Below, piece by piece: positions 42,001 to 54,333 of a stretch of DNA of 64,000 nucleotides. Under the pieces are notes generated by a model. That model did not search any database. It saw nothing but the letters and a program-made list of their open reading frames with translations, and had not been told where the DNA came from. This DNA is from Aphrophora alni (lineage: Eukaryota > Arthropoda > Insecta > Hemiptera > Aphrophoridae): positions 26,989,949 to 27,053,948 of the forward strand of contig OY740774.1 of assembly GCA_963513935.1 (NCBI GenBank), given 5' to 3'. Each line of letters begins with the position of its first letter. The first letter of the stretch is position 1. The translations under genes and the position numbers were made by a program.

Positions 42001-44362
42001 ATTTGTCCCTTTAATATATTAAGCACCTAGTGTGACATCAACACAATATTTATATATTTAGTTGACTTCCAACACAGCTACATGATTTGTCCCTTTAATA
42101 TATTAAGCAGCTAGTGTGACATCAACACAATATTTATATATTTAGTAGACATCCACCACAACTACATATTTTGTACCCTTAATAAATTACATAATTAGCT
42201 CTGTTATAACATTAAGCAGCTAGTGACATCAACACAATATTTATATATTTAGTAGACATCCAACACAGCTACATAATTTGTCCCCTTAATATATTAAGCA
42301 GCTAGTGTGACATCAACACAATATTTATATTAGTAGACATCCAACACAGCTACATAATTTGTCCCCTTTATATATTAAGCAGCTAGTGTGACATCAACAC
42401 AATATTTATATTAGTAGACATCCAACACAGCTACATAATTTGTCCCTTTATTATATTAAGCAGCTATCATGACATCAACACAATATTTATATATTTAGTT
42501 GACATCCAACACAGCTACATAATTTGTCCCTTTAATATATTAAGCAGCTATCGTGACATCAACACAATATTTATATAATTAGTAGATATCCACCACAGCT
42601 ACATAATTTGTCCCTTTATAAATATAATAAGCAACTAGTGTGACATCAACACAATATTTATATATTTAGTAGACATCCAACACAGCTACATAATTTGTCC
42701 CTTTATTATATTAAGCAGCTATCATGACATCAACACAATATTTATATATTTAGTTGACATCCAACACAGCTACATAATTTGTCCCTTTAATATATTAAGC
42801 AGCTATCGTGACATCAACACAATATTTATATAATTAGTAGATATCCACCACAGCTACATAATTTGTCCCTTTATAAATATATTAAGCAGCTAGTGTGACA
42901 TCAACACAATATTTATATATTTAGTAGACATCCAACACAGCTACATAATTTGTCCCTTTATTATATTAAGCAGCTATCATGACATCAACACAATATTTAT
43001 ATATTTAGTTGACATCCAACACAGCTACATAATTTGTCCCTTTAATATATTAAGCAGCTAGTGTGACATCAACACAATATTTATATATTTAGTAGACATC
43101 CAACACAGCTACATAATTTGTCCCCTTAATATATTAAGCAGCTAGTGTGACATCAACACAATATTTATATATTTAGTAGACATCCAACACAGCTACATAA
43201 TTTGTCCCTTTATTATATTAAGCAGCTATCATGACATCAACACAATATTTATATATTTAGTTGACATCCAACACAGCTACTAAATTTGTCCCTTTAATAT
43301 ATTAAGCAGCTATCGTGACATCAACACAATATTTATATAATTAGTAGATATCCACCACAGCTACATAATTTGTCCCTTTATAAATATATTAAGCAGCTAG
43401 TGTGACATCAACACAATATTTATATATTTAGTAGACATCCAACACAGCTACATAATTTGTCCCTTTATTATATTAAGCATCTAGTGTGACATCAACACAA
43501 TATTTATATATTTAGTAGACATCCAACACAGCTACATTATTTGTCCCTTTAATATATTAAGCAGGTAGTGTGACATCAACACAATATTTATATATTTAGT
43601 AGATAACCAACACAGCTACATAATTTGTCCCCTTAATATATTAAGCAGCTAGTGTGACATCAACACAATATTTATATATTTAGTAGACATCCACCACAGC
43701 TACATAATTTGTCCCATTAATATATTAAGCAGCTAGTGTGACATCAACACAATATTTATATATTCAGTAGACATCCAACACAGCTACATAATTTGTCCCT
43801 TTAATAAATTAAGCAGCTATAGTGTGGCATCAACACAATATTTATATATTTAGTAGACATCCAACATAGCTACATAATTTGTCCCCTTAATTTATATTAA
43901 GCAGGTAGTGTGATATCAACTCAATATTTATATTAGTTGACATCCAACACAACTACATAATTTGTCCTTTTAATTTATTAAGCAGCTAGTGTTACATCAA
44001 CACAATATTTATATATTTTGTAGACATCCAACACAGCTACATAATTAGGTCTATATAATATATTAAGCAGCTAGTAACGTAAATCCAATATTTGAAAGAT
44101 TAGTAGTCTTGAAACACAGCTAAACAATTAGATCTGTTAAGATATTAACCAGCTAATGACATCAACACAATATTTACATTTTAGTAGACATCGAAACACA
44201 GCTAAATCATTAGCTCTATTAATATAATAAAATTGACATGATAACAGTTATATAGTTATTAACTCTGTTAATAATATATTAAGCAAGGCATAACAAGGAT
44301 CAAATACCCTATTGAAAGTTTTGGTAGACATCAAAGAAAGTTACGTAATTATCTCTGTTATA
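39060..44362 (+). repeat. Satellite array, ~84-bp monomer, about 62 copies with higher-order structure
   Basis: The monomer reads TTAAGCAGCTAGTGTGACAT, CAACACAATATTTATATATT, TAGTAGACATCCAACACAGC, TACATAATTTGTCCCCTTAA plus TATA. Monomers missing about 5 bp (ATATTTATATTAGTAG) and variants with TATTTTGTACCC recur at intervals, giving multi-monomer higher-order units. A trimer of about 253 bp is clear at 42585-43390. Divergence rises towards the right edge (44050-44360), as usual for satellite borders. No ORF. Remnants of the unit persist at 44968-45020 and 49735-49790. Confidence 0.97.
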
Positions 44363-44364
44363 TA

Positions 44365-44965
44365 CCGGATGTTTCAAAAACAATATCAGAGTTTTAAGGC
44401 TTTGAAATTATTTATTAACTTACATTGATAAACATTTTATGAAATAAAAAGAATCAACTGATTTTCTTTAAAGTGTTCTATGTAAGTGTAATTTGTAACA
44501 GCTGTACACGATAAGCACCCAGATGTAAGCATTTCCTTAAAATCCTTCACACAGACGGCACTAGCATCTCTAATTTACGGCTAACCATACTAACAGATTT
44601 CTTTGGTCTATGCCCAAAAGCCTCTCACAAATTCAAAAAAAATTTCAGACAATCTTGGTCTTCTCATACTCTTTCCTTTACAAAGACAGCCAGTGCTTTC
44701 AAACTGATAATTAAATATGGAACGCATGTTCAACGGTAATTACAGATTTATTATTAACAAATTGCAAACACAGAAGGCTTTCTATTCGGGGAGTCACCAT
44801 CTTTTCTACTACCGCCTTCTAGTGAAAGGTATAGGAAACAAGTTTACGAGCATGCACATAATGGCACCTTTGTCCTTTCATTCAAGCGTTAAATCATTAC
44901 TGTACACCTCATGTAAGAAGTAAAGTGAACAAATAAAACCTCAACATTCTTTTTGAAACACTCGG
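44365..44965 (-). mobile_element. mariner-like deletion derivative inserted in the satellite
   Basis: Ends CCGGATGTTTCAAAAA (44365) and TTTTTGAAACACTCGG (to 44965) are inverted repeats flanked by TA on both sides. The minus strand retains a decayed N-terminal region (RPKKSVSMVSRKLEM, KCLHLGAYRVQLLQ) typical of the transposases related to the 37.9-kb fragment. Most of the catalytic domain is deleted. Satellite-like sequence resumes on the right. Confidence 0.85.
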
Positions 44966-45056
44966 TATTAAGCAACTACTTAACATCAACTCAATATTTT
45001 AAATTATTGTAGACAAACATAGCCTTTATATAAAAGAGAATCTGAAAACACAGATA

Positions 45057-47351
45057 CCCAATTGGGGATGATGGCACGTCCACACATTTTACTTACTTTG
45101 TATGTGGATATACTACAGATTATAATGTATATGGCGTTCCGACAGTTTCTGAAACTTGAATAAGTAGAAGACCTTTTAGATGATCCGGAATTTTTGGAAA
45201 CAAAAGAAAATGACACACACATTGATATTGTACAGCTACCCCCGGATAGAGTTGATCAATTATCAGATTCAGAGGACATTAATGAAAATGCTTTAGATTC
45301 TGATACGGTTATGAGATGTTCCCGGGAAAATTGAAGTTCATGTTATTGAAGAGGGAGAGGTTTTAGGTGTCCCGGAATATTTGGAATCAGTTGAAAATGG
45401 CATACACAGGGATAGTGAACAGCAAACCCACGGTAAAGTTGATCAAATATCGGATTCCAAAGAAATTGATGAAAATGCATTAGCTGTCATTTCTGCTGTG
45501 ACGAACGATCCCAATAAAAATGAATTTCAGGTTATAAAGAAAACACACAATGTAACAAAATTGAAAAAAAAACGGAAACGAAACTTGCAAAAAAAGAACC
45601 AAAAGCGTAAGACTGCAAAACAGCTGAATAAAACCCAAACCAAAAAGTTGACAAGAAAAAACCAGAAATTGAAACATCATGGGAAAAAACTGAACCAAAT
45701 TTTGTACTGAATTTGCCTTCTGACGATTTCATATTAGAACACAGAGATAGAATCCGCCTAGAGCTAGAAAATAAAACTCCTGTTGAAGTTTTTGAAACTT
45801 TATTTTCATGAGGACTTAATGCAGCACATTGTAAACCAAAGTTTACTTTATGCTGTACAAAAGAATTGCCATGACTTTGAATTTACAACTGACTGGGGAA
45901 GTTTTTGGGAGTTTTATTATTTTCAGGCTATCATTCCCTTTCACAAGAACAATTATATTGGTGTGAAGATGAAGACATGTCAACTGATCGTGTACGAAAA
46001 TGTTTGTCATGACACCGGTGGGTTGATATAAAAATAAATTTGCAATTCAATGATAACAATGACATTCTACCTGACAACTAGGCCACGAAATGCTACAAGA
46101 TTTTACCATTATGGTGTACTAAATAAGAACTTTTGTAAATTTGGAGTGTTCTCACAAAATTTAAGCATTGGTGAACAAATGGTGCGTTATTATGGACACC
46201 ATTTTTTGAAGCAGTTCATTAGAGGAAAGCCAATTAGATTTGGTTTCAAGCAATGGGCTTTATGCTGTGGAGAAACTGGCTACTTTTTCCACACGGAACT
46301 TTATGAAGGAAAACAAAGAGAAAATGAAGTGAAAGAAATGCCACCTTAGGTGCTTCTGTAATATTGAGAAATGTGTTGTTAGTAGACAATCTACAGAACG
46401 ATTCATTTTATTTTGACTTTTTTACAAGCTATGCACTAATGAAGAAACTCGCCGAAATGAAAGTTAGTGCAACAGGTACAGCTCAGCTTAGAATGATGAA
46501 GAAATGCTCACTAAAAAGTGACAAAATCATGAAAGCAGAAGAGAGAGACATGTATGCTTGTGCATTTGACCTGGAAAGTAATGTATTTGCTGTGCCGTGG
46601 AAGGACAATAACACTGTGAAAGTTATGTCAAACACTGGCGGACTGCATCCACTCCAAAAAGTTACCCGAAGGTCTAAGACTGAGAAGAGGCAAGTCAAAG
46701 TAGATCAACCTCACTGCATTGCTACTTATAATAAATCCATGGGTGGTGTTCATAGAATGGATTGGTTCGTAAACAAGTATCATACAAAAATCAAAGGGAA
46801 AAAATGGTACTTTCGTATTTTCACTTACTTAGTTGATACAGCTTTGGTTAATGCTTACATTTTGTATTGTATGACAAACAAAAAAGTCTGCCTTCTTGAC
46901 TTCAGATGGAGTGTTGCCAGAACCTATCTTGGAGTGTTGCTAAATCATCTATCTCTGACCCTCGGAATGCTGGCAGGCCATCACTTCCAAAGAAATCTAT
47001 GAAGCGAGTAGAAGCTGCTGTGCGACTGGACCCAATTGGTCACATCCTTGAGTGGACGAATGAAGGACAACAAAGGAAATGTGCTGTTTGTAAGAAGAAT
47101 GCAAGAAAGCAATGTGCAAAATGCAATGTGGGACTCCACATCCCCTGTTTTACTGACTGGCATAAGAAAAAACAGTAAGCTTGAAGACTGTAACTTTATT
47201 TTAGTTACTGTACATATCATTACTATATCATCCATTGATATTTATATCTCAGTTTTGTATTCAGTACACATTTATACCAATCAAAAATAAAGTTAAATGA
47301 AATTTATTGTTTGTAGTTATTCCCACTAAAATGCCATGATCCCCATTTGGG
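45057..47351 (+). mobile_element. piggyBac-like element C
   Basis: CCCAATTGGGGATGATGGCA (45057-45076) and its near reverse complement (47332-47351, 18 of 20 bases) bracket a piggyBac-like transposase pseudogene. The right repeat word is present again at 47387-47405, so subterminal repeats are likely. No TTAA duplication was identified, so the exact ends are unsure. Confidence 0.65.
45100..47178 (+). pseudogene. piggyBac-like (PGBD type) transposase, heavily frameshifted
   Basis: The acidic N-terminal region (DRVDQLSDSEDINENALDSD) and a Lys-rich block (about 45540-45700) precede EPNFVLNLPSDDFI. Core blocks are scattered over three frames: MSTDRVRKCLSRHRWVDIK, KQFIRGKPIRFGFKQWALC (46200-46270), FDFFTSYALMKKLAEMKVSA (46400-46460), NKSMGGVHRMDWFV and GKKWYFRIFTYLVDTALVNA. 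The third catalytic position of piggyBac, normally Asp in GGVD, is His here (GGVH). A C-terminal Cys/His domain remains (CAVCKKNARKQCAKC, GLHIPC). At least five frameshifts and stops make it inactive. It belongs to a different piggyBac branch from copies A and B. Confidence 0.85.
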
Positions 47352-47550
47352 ACTTTTCTTAAAAAATACAGTTTTCAACCAAAATGTCATGATCCCCATT
47401 TGAGATTTTTTTTTTTTTAAGTTAGTTTTTTGGTAATAACATGTTAATAGGCTCGAAAAAAATATTGTTTACTGTTTAACATTAGTGTTTACAATAATTA
47501 TAACTAAAACAAATTGTTTTTTAAATTCTGACATTTATTGGATTAAGATA

Positions 47551-49727
47551 CAGTGGAACCCGGATCAACCGAAACGGTTCCGTAAATAATTATAAGTACG
47601 TAATATATAAACAGCGAGGCGCTGCGCCGACCTTCTTTCTCCAGAAAGAGTGCCTACGTGACTTATCGGTGATGCGCGGCGATGTTTGACGTGTCCTTGA
47701 GAAATTCACGTCCCCACTCATCCCTTCCGGTCACCAACCTGGCAATTTCCCCATTCCCTGCCCTCAGTCACTGTCACAGTAGAGCTGTTAACGTGTTGCA
47801 GTAGTGTACCGTTTGTGATTAGCAAGTGTGTATGTTTTCGGGTGTTTTTATGTACAGTAGTGTAACCGTAAAGGTGTGTGTGTGTGCGATGGCATCGAAG
47901 CAAAAGCGTGTGGTTATTTATTTTGCAGATAAATTAGCTGCTATCAAACAAGTTGAAGGAAGTTGTTTGCTAAAGAATGTTGCGGCTAATTACGGAGTTG
48001 GCGTGTCTACTGTCTCGGACTGGGTAAAATATAAACCTAAGTTTTTAGAGCAAGTCGTAAAAAATGCTAACAGAAAAACTTTGAAGACGTCAGATTTTGA
48101 GAAAGTTAATGAGGCCTTATTCATGTGGTTCACGCAACAAAGGGAAAAAGGCATGCCACTAACAGGTCCCTTACTACAAGAAAAGGCTAAAATGTTAGCA
48201 GAGTTGTTAGGTGACGAAGGGAAAAGTTTATTGCCAGCTCAGGTTGGTTAGATCGCTTTAAAAAGAGGTATGGGATCCGTCAACTGAACTTGTGCGGTGA
48301 AAAGTTATCTGCTGATTCAGACGTGGTAGATGTTTTCAAAACATTGTTTGCAGACTACACTCAAGGCTACGGTAAGTACCAAGTTTACAATGCCGATGAA
48401 ACGGGCTTTAATTTTAAGATGTTGCCTAAAAAATCTCTAGCTTCAGCAACTGAAACATCTGCCCCCGGTCACAAAATGAAAAAGGAACGAATAACACTTC
48501 TCTTAGCTTCAAATGCCTTTGGCGCTCATAGGTTGCCACCAATGTGCATCGGCAAGTCAATGAAACCTCGAGCTCTGAAGTATATTGTGCCAAACGCCTT
48601 GCCAGTGTTTTATAGAGCGCAAAAAATTGCCTGGATGTGCAGTGACTTATTTGAAGAATAGTTTTTAAAACAGTTTGTGCCGCAAGTTGAAAAGTTTTTA
48701 GCTGAAAAAGGTTTGCCGAAAAAAGCTATTTTATTGATTGATAATGCGCCCTCGCATCCCAGTGAGTTAAAAAAAGACGATATTGTTGTTCGCTTTCTTC
48801 CCCCAAATGTCACTTGCCTTATTCAGCCTCTTGATCAAGGAGTGATCGAAACATTCAAACAGCACTATTGAGGACTGTTGTTGAGAACTATCCTACAAGA
48901 TTGCGAAACACAAAATAAACTGATTAATGACGTGCTGAAGGCAGTTAACATAAAACACGTGATTTATTGGTGTGCGGAGGCTTGGGCTAACATTAAAGAT
49001 GAAATACTTCAAAGGTACTGGAGGAAGATTTATGATGGACTAGACAAAGAAATTGAAAGTTTTGAAAATTTGACAGAGATGGTTCATAGGATTCCTGGAT
49101 GTGGACATGAATCCAAGTGACGTGAACGAATGGGTCGTCGCCGAAGATTCTGATGAACTTTTCGACCAAGATATTGTAGTGGCAGTGTTGCAGCCAGCTG
49201 ACAACGCAACAGAAAACAAAGCAGACAACGTGGATGACAAAATCGGCAAAGTGACACCTGACGACGGATTTAATGCATTAGAGGTAAGTCAAACAATACT
49301 GTATGGCCCAGACACAGAAATTTTAATAGAGATTCGTTTTTAAACAAGTTAAATTACAATCACTTTTATTATTTTAGGTTGCCCTAAAATTTGTGGAACA
49401 ATGCAGCGAGTCGACACCTACTGAAGTCCTTCTAATTAAAAGATGGTGGGACATCGCTGCTTGAAAACGAAGGACTTACGAAAAAGCAAACAAAAATCAC
49501 TGATTTCTGTAATACGTAATGTACAATGCTTTATAGTATTTTCTAACCCATTATAACATTTTGTTGTACCTGAAATAAAACACTGTATTATATAGACATT
49601 GTTTGTAAATTCATTTTTCCTAAACACCATGTTAATAGGCTATTTTTAGCATATGACGGTTTAACCGAAAAATTGGTTATCCGAAACGGCTCTCTCCCCT
49701 TTATTTCGGTTAACCGGGGTTCTACTG
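47551..49727 (+). mobile_element. Tigger/pogo element 1
   Basis: Terminal repeats CAGTGGAACCCGGATCAACC (47551) and the inverted form at the right end (GGTTAACCGGGGTTCTACTG to 49727) are classic Tigger-type. TA precedes the left end; the right flank is TG, probably a mutated TA. Confidence 0.9.
47889..49519 (+). pseudogene. Tigger/Jerky-type (CENP-B-like) transposase, decayed
   Basis: ATG 47889 (MASKQKRVVIYFADKLAAIK) opens a Pipsqueak helix-turn-helix, followed by a CENP-B-type helix-turn-helix (ALFMWFTQQREKGMPLTGPL). The frame breaks near 48245. The DDE_1 domain has YNADETGFNF (first Asp), then TAG at 48659, [11 protein letters not shown] (second Asp) and [12 protein letters not shown] (third Asp), a DD30D spacing. 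A TGA at 48869 and a frameshift near 49100 follow. A C-terminal exon is suggested by GAG/GTAAGT (49284) and TTTTAG (to 49378), leading to ALKFVEQCSESTPTEV and a KQTKITDFCNT-like end. In the family this enzyme cuts and pastes at TA sites. Multiple stops make it dead. Confidence 0.9.
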
Positions 49728-49800
49728 TGCTATTGATACCAACACAATATTAAAATTTTTAAATTATATCAAAAACACAATGTCAATTATTTTTGTTAAT
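49728..49800 (+). repeat. Satellite remnant between two Tigger elements
   Basis: GATACCAACACAATATTAAA and TATCAAAAACACAATGTCAA resemble the satellite monomer, suggesting that the elements from 45.0 to 49.7 kb inserted into the decayed edge of the array. Confidence 0.45.
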
Positions 49801-50313
49801 ACAGTATAAAGTCTCCTTTATTTGGCCTCGTTTTATCCGGTACACTGGGTTTTCCACTTCAGTACAATAAAAAACCAGTAAACAAATAAAAAATGGGCTA
49901 AAACACGTCTTAAAACATATTCACAAACTTGTAATGATGCCTAACGCTTTTCAGCTATAAAATCTTAATACAATTGTGTATATTCATATTGTAAAACGAC
50001 GAATGTTAGCACCGAGGTACCTGTAAACTTTCTAAGACCAATAAATGTTTTGTTGTCCACAGGGAGCGCTTACGTACACTCTCTATTTCGTATGCTTTCT
50101 TTTATCTACATCAGTTGTCATTGAATTATTGTTTTGTCATCGAGGATATATTTTGTATATTGAGTAAATTGAGATTTTTATGAAATAGTATTGTGTATTG
50201 TATATTTGTGTACTGTCTTTGTTCTACAACCTTATCCTTTAGAAGTGGTATAAAAGTGTGCAAAACAATGAAGAAAGACTCTCACTGTAAAGTGAGGTCT
50301 TGTGGTACAAGAC

Positions 50314-50786
50314 AATGAGGGAGGAAAAGAATCCCGATATTAAAGTGCCCTTACTTCAAGAAAAGGCAGTGCAATTAAAAAAGTTATTAGAAAGTGAGGA
50401 CAGTGAATTCACAGCCTGCAGCAGTTGGTTGTATTGTTGGAAAAAGAGATACAGCATACACGAGATAATTATCACATGAGTATCTTTGTCCGCTGATAAG
50501 AGTTTTACCAGTTAATAGATCATGAAGGCTTGTCAGGTGATGAGATATCTTACTCAATTTTAATATGATGGCAACAAAAACTGCAAAAAAAAGAAGCTGC
50601 TGCACCTGGGTACAAAAGAAGCAAGGAACGAGTAATCGTGCTTGCCTGTAGGAATGCAAGTGAAACTCACAAATTAAGAGTTATATATAGTATAAAACCT
50701 ATAAAGCACACACCATTTAAAAATCTGAAATTAATATAGTTCACTTTGGTACTGCACAGAATAAGCCTGGATGAATGGCACCATTT
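50314..50786 (+). pseudogene. Tigger 2 transposase, N-terminal part
   Basis: MREEKNPDIKVPLLQEKAVQ and SEDSEFTACSSWLYCWKKRY correspond to the CENP-B-type helix-turn-helix. After stops, AAPGYKRSKERVIVLACRNA, THKLRVIYSIKPIKH and HRISLDEWHHF correspond to the middle of the DDE_1 domain. The first catalytic Asp block is deleted. The coding ends at the TTAA target site of the piggyBac derivative and resumes at 52917. Confidence 0.75.
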
Positions 50787-50790
50787 TTAA

Positions 50791-52912
50791 CCCTGCAGTG
50801 GTCGCATGTTAATTTTCTTCGTTTGTTAAAAAATTAATTAAATATATTATTTGTATACAAAACCTAACTTATAAGATATCATTTTTCTCAGAAAGATGCA
50901 TAGAATCCATCTATGTAATAAAAAAATTTTTTTTGAAACGGTTTTGGAGTAAGTATGTTACATGTCAAAAACGAAGTTACCAATTTTCAGGAAAAACCTG
51001 TATATTCCAAAATCAATAGCTTACTACCTTTTTCTAAGATATACAAAAGTTTTGTGTAATATTTTTGAATATATTTAGGGGGGGAAAAAAAATTTGTTAT
51101 ATTATCAAAAAAACAAAAAATAGTTTACGAAAAAAGGTAAAATGGTCATTTTTTTTTCAAAAAATCACTAAAAATAGTAATATATATCTTATACAAAAGT
51201 TCTATATCTCATTATGTTCAGAAAGGTGCATAGAATGTAGGTGTGTAGTGAAAAAAAATGTTAGATGTATCACATTTGGTGTTTTTTGGTCTAATACCAA
51301 AAAATCGAAGAGTAACGGAGCAGAAATTTCACAGAAATGGTAATGAATAACATACTAATAGATTTTTAGGATTTTTTTCAACCATTTCTTGAGATTTGTC
51401 ATATATTTGTGAATATATTTAGGGGAAAAAAATAATAATGTTACATTTTCTAAATAAAAATACCGATTTTCCCTAAAAAGGTAACTTTTACAAGTGAGGT
51501 TAGGTTTGTAACCTCCACAATTTAGCTTCACTAGTAACAATCTGAAGATAGGCCAAAGACAAAATCAATATATTTTACTAAGAAAATATATACTTTACAA
51601 AGAATATCACACATATTCACTTTTATAATCATATAAAACACTAAATATAAGAAAATGTGCATATAGCCTAGCCTTAACATTTTCCTTTTAGGTTATGACA
51701 AATATAAACCTTTCACAAACTAGAAATTCACTAAAAACATAATCTTTAGATATAAAAACACATATATTGTAACTTGTATACAAAATATATACAATTTGTA
51801 TAAACAAACCTTCAAAATAAAATAAATATGTATTCCCAAACTATATGCACTAAGTCATTTGTTATTACAGTATTTACATCCCACCATAGCGTATGTTCCA
51901 GGATCTTAACAAAACCTTAATTTTCAATGCACAAGTTTGTAACATACACAAAATTAAAGATTGAAACTTCGTCTTTCCAATGATGTCAAATATAACGGCA
52001 AAATCAATGCCGGCAACGTAGAAATATTGAATAGCGTCTAAATAGTCCAAGTCAAGAGTGGGATCAAAATATTCAGTAAGCCATATCATCGACTGTATAT
52101 AACTCGAAAACTATATAACTTAGGATGATTTCGTCTTCATAGTTCGAAAGAGGAAGAAAAATACTATATAATATTGTCGACTTGTAACATTTGGACAAGT
52201 TTTACCATTTCGAAAAAATATATGAACATATAGGTGATATATTCTGTATAAAAGTCGCCGCGGCATGTTGTCGCAACCTAGCGCTAACAAGGTAAAGTTC
52301 AGTCTAGTCTTGTTTTACTATTTGACGCAAGTTTAATTTTTCTAAACCTGGTTATGAAACATTGAAAAATTGCCTTTTCAATGGTATAGAATACATTTCG
52401 ATAATATAATATCTACTAGGATAAAAGTTGAATTGCAAAAAATGTAATTTTTAGCGTGTAAAATAGCGTTAAAATTCTTGATTTGGTTTAATTTTTATAT
52501 AATTAAAACTATACTAGTTGGAAACATTTGAAAAAGACGGTTTTGAAGAGAAAGGCGCGATCTATCAAGCAGTGTTAGGTTATAACTGACTGACAGTAAT
52601 TTGGAAATAAGAAAAATAGGCAAACGAGACGAATGTTTTGTTTAAAACTTGTTGACGTAAAACTTTGACGTTTCGCATAAAAAATATGCGAATTTCACTC
52701 ATTTTTGGAATATTATTTATAACTTTTTGTGGTATTTTTTTTGCATGATATGCATCTACGGAACATTAGCTTTCCAACGGTATTTTATTTATTGCGATCG
52801 GACAATTTTAAGTGGGCGTAACGTTGAATGGCAAAATACGTGTTTTATAGAATGCAGACTAGTTATGCACGGTGCGCTGAGGTCGATTCGGGGTCGAATA
52901 ACCGTTGCCGGG
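50791..52912 (-). mobile_element. Non-autonomous piggyBac-family element with TTAA duplication
   Basis: TTAA flanks both sides (50787-50790 and 52913-52916). The left end is CCCTGCAGTGGTCGCATG and the right end, reversed, is CCCGGCAACGGTTATTCG. The 50791-51480 part is the reverse complement of the 3' region of piggyBac B, and 52675-52860 matches the element end at 3290-3480. No transposase domain is present in its 2122 bp, so it must have used another copy's enzyme. It disrupts Tigger 2. Confidence 0.85.
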
Positions 52913-52916
52913 TTAA

Positions 52917-53653
52917 AGGATGGATTATTCGAATTTGTGCCATCAGTTGAATAGTTTTTGAAGGAAAAAACTTCTAAGGAAAGCTTTCCTTCTTTTGGAC
53001 AATGCGCACCTTCGCACCCTGATATTGAGTTGACAGATGATGACATAAAGTGGTCTTCGTTCTTCCAAATGTAACTGCTCTGAGCCAGCCTATGGACCAA
53101 GTAGTATTAGAGAAAATAAAGGCTTTTCTCTTTTTTGAAGAAGCCATGGACAACAATGACGATTTTTGGAGACTCAAGCATATTGTGATATCCTTGACGT
53201 AATCAAATGGAGTGCTGAAGCCTAGGATGAGATCTCAGATTTCACTCGTCTGATCCTGGAAGATCTTACTTGACCGCCCAAGGTGACAAGTATGAACCAA
53301 TACAGAACGATGAAAATAATGAATTTGTTTTCTTCTAAAAACCGTCCCCAAGCTTATAAATATCTGATGTAAATAAGTGGATGGAAAATTACCAAAATGA
53401 AGAGATCACGGACGACGACATAGTAGAGATGCCATTGCAGACAACAATGATGAAATCACAATCTCCAACACACACAAGGTGTTATATGTTATATAATGAT
53501 TTTTTAAAAGCCATTGAAACCATCCTTGAATATGTGCCTCAACAGGATGAAGCAACTGCAGCTGAGATATCTGGTTACGAAGACAGAGAGAAACAACAGC
53601 AAAAAAAGCCCAGATACCGAGAAACAAAAGACAATAAAACACTTTCTCTCTAA
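52917..53653 (+). pseudogene. Tigger 2 transposase, C-terminal part
   Basis: FEFVPSVE, a stop, FLKEKTSK, then APSHPDIELTDDDIK and, in another frame, LPNVTALSQPMDQVVLEK, which carries the third catalytic Asp block. The C-terminal region is 53381-53653 (MENYQNEEITDDDIVEMPLQ, AIETILEYVPQQDEATAAE), matching the end of Jerky/Tigger proteins. Several frameshifts and stops are present. 53660-54234 is non-coding. Confidence 0.8.
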
Positions 53654-54333
53654 ATAAATCTGAATTAAAAATCGGTTCAAAAACATTTCATTGCTATGTA
53701 AATTAAGTTTTATTTTTAGAACATTTTAGTTTAAGATCAAATATGAGAAATTTTTAAGATATTTATTAACATATTTTATTTTTATTAATTTAAGATTAAA
53801 GCATTATATTTTTATTTTTATATTGTAACAATGTTTATGGGTGCCATGTGCGGTACAGCAGAGTACAAATTACACTACAGGACTTGACGTTGTTTTCAGT
53901 TGATTCACAAATTTCAATAATGATTTATTTTTTTAATAATATTTATACAAAAATGTTCATAAAAATACTGTACATTATAATATAAACTGAGTAATTTTTG
54001 GATACTCATTGTTTTATTTAACAATACCCATTCTATTAGAAATGTATCCTGGGCTCTTTTTTTGATTTGTTTTTGTTACTTCTAGTCGTGTGCATTGCCT
54101 GTCCAACATATTGCGTAATATTAACGACAGGCATCCAAAGATCGATAATCATCTGTATTTATCGACATTTTGAGAAAAACTTGCTAATTTAACATTATTT
54201 TAGGATTATCCAGCCTTTTCAGTATCCGGCACTGTATCTGAATTTGAGCACTGTGAGAAATTTTCGTGTTAACCGAAAAAGATTGGGAAACACGGATGTA
54301 GTCTCTAAAATTTCCAAAATAAACAGATTTTAA

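Larger units (their letters stand above)
49802..54234 (+). mobile_element. Tigger/pogo element 2, split by a piggyBac derivative
   Basis: The left end CAGTATAAAGTCTCC with GGCCTCGTTTTATCCGG and the right end GGATAATCC...CAGTGCC (reverse) are flanked by TA (49800-49801 and 54235-54236). The transposase pseudogene inside is interrupted by the TTAA-flanked element 50791-52912. Confidence 0.75.

Noticed and set aside
39060..44362. Regularly spaced repeats resembling a CRISPR array
   Set aside because: The whole ~84-bp unit is repeated with no unique spacers, and the context is eukaryotic; it is satellite DNA.
47826..47888. Upstream in-frame ATG extending the Tigger 1 protein
   Set aside because: The conserved family start is the MASKQKR methionine at 47889; the extra Cys/Val-rich residues are not typical.
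51874..52089. 71-codon minus-strand ORF inside the piggyBac derivative
   Set aside because: No piggyBac motif and no conservation seen with the related block at 2.8-3.3 kb.
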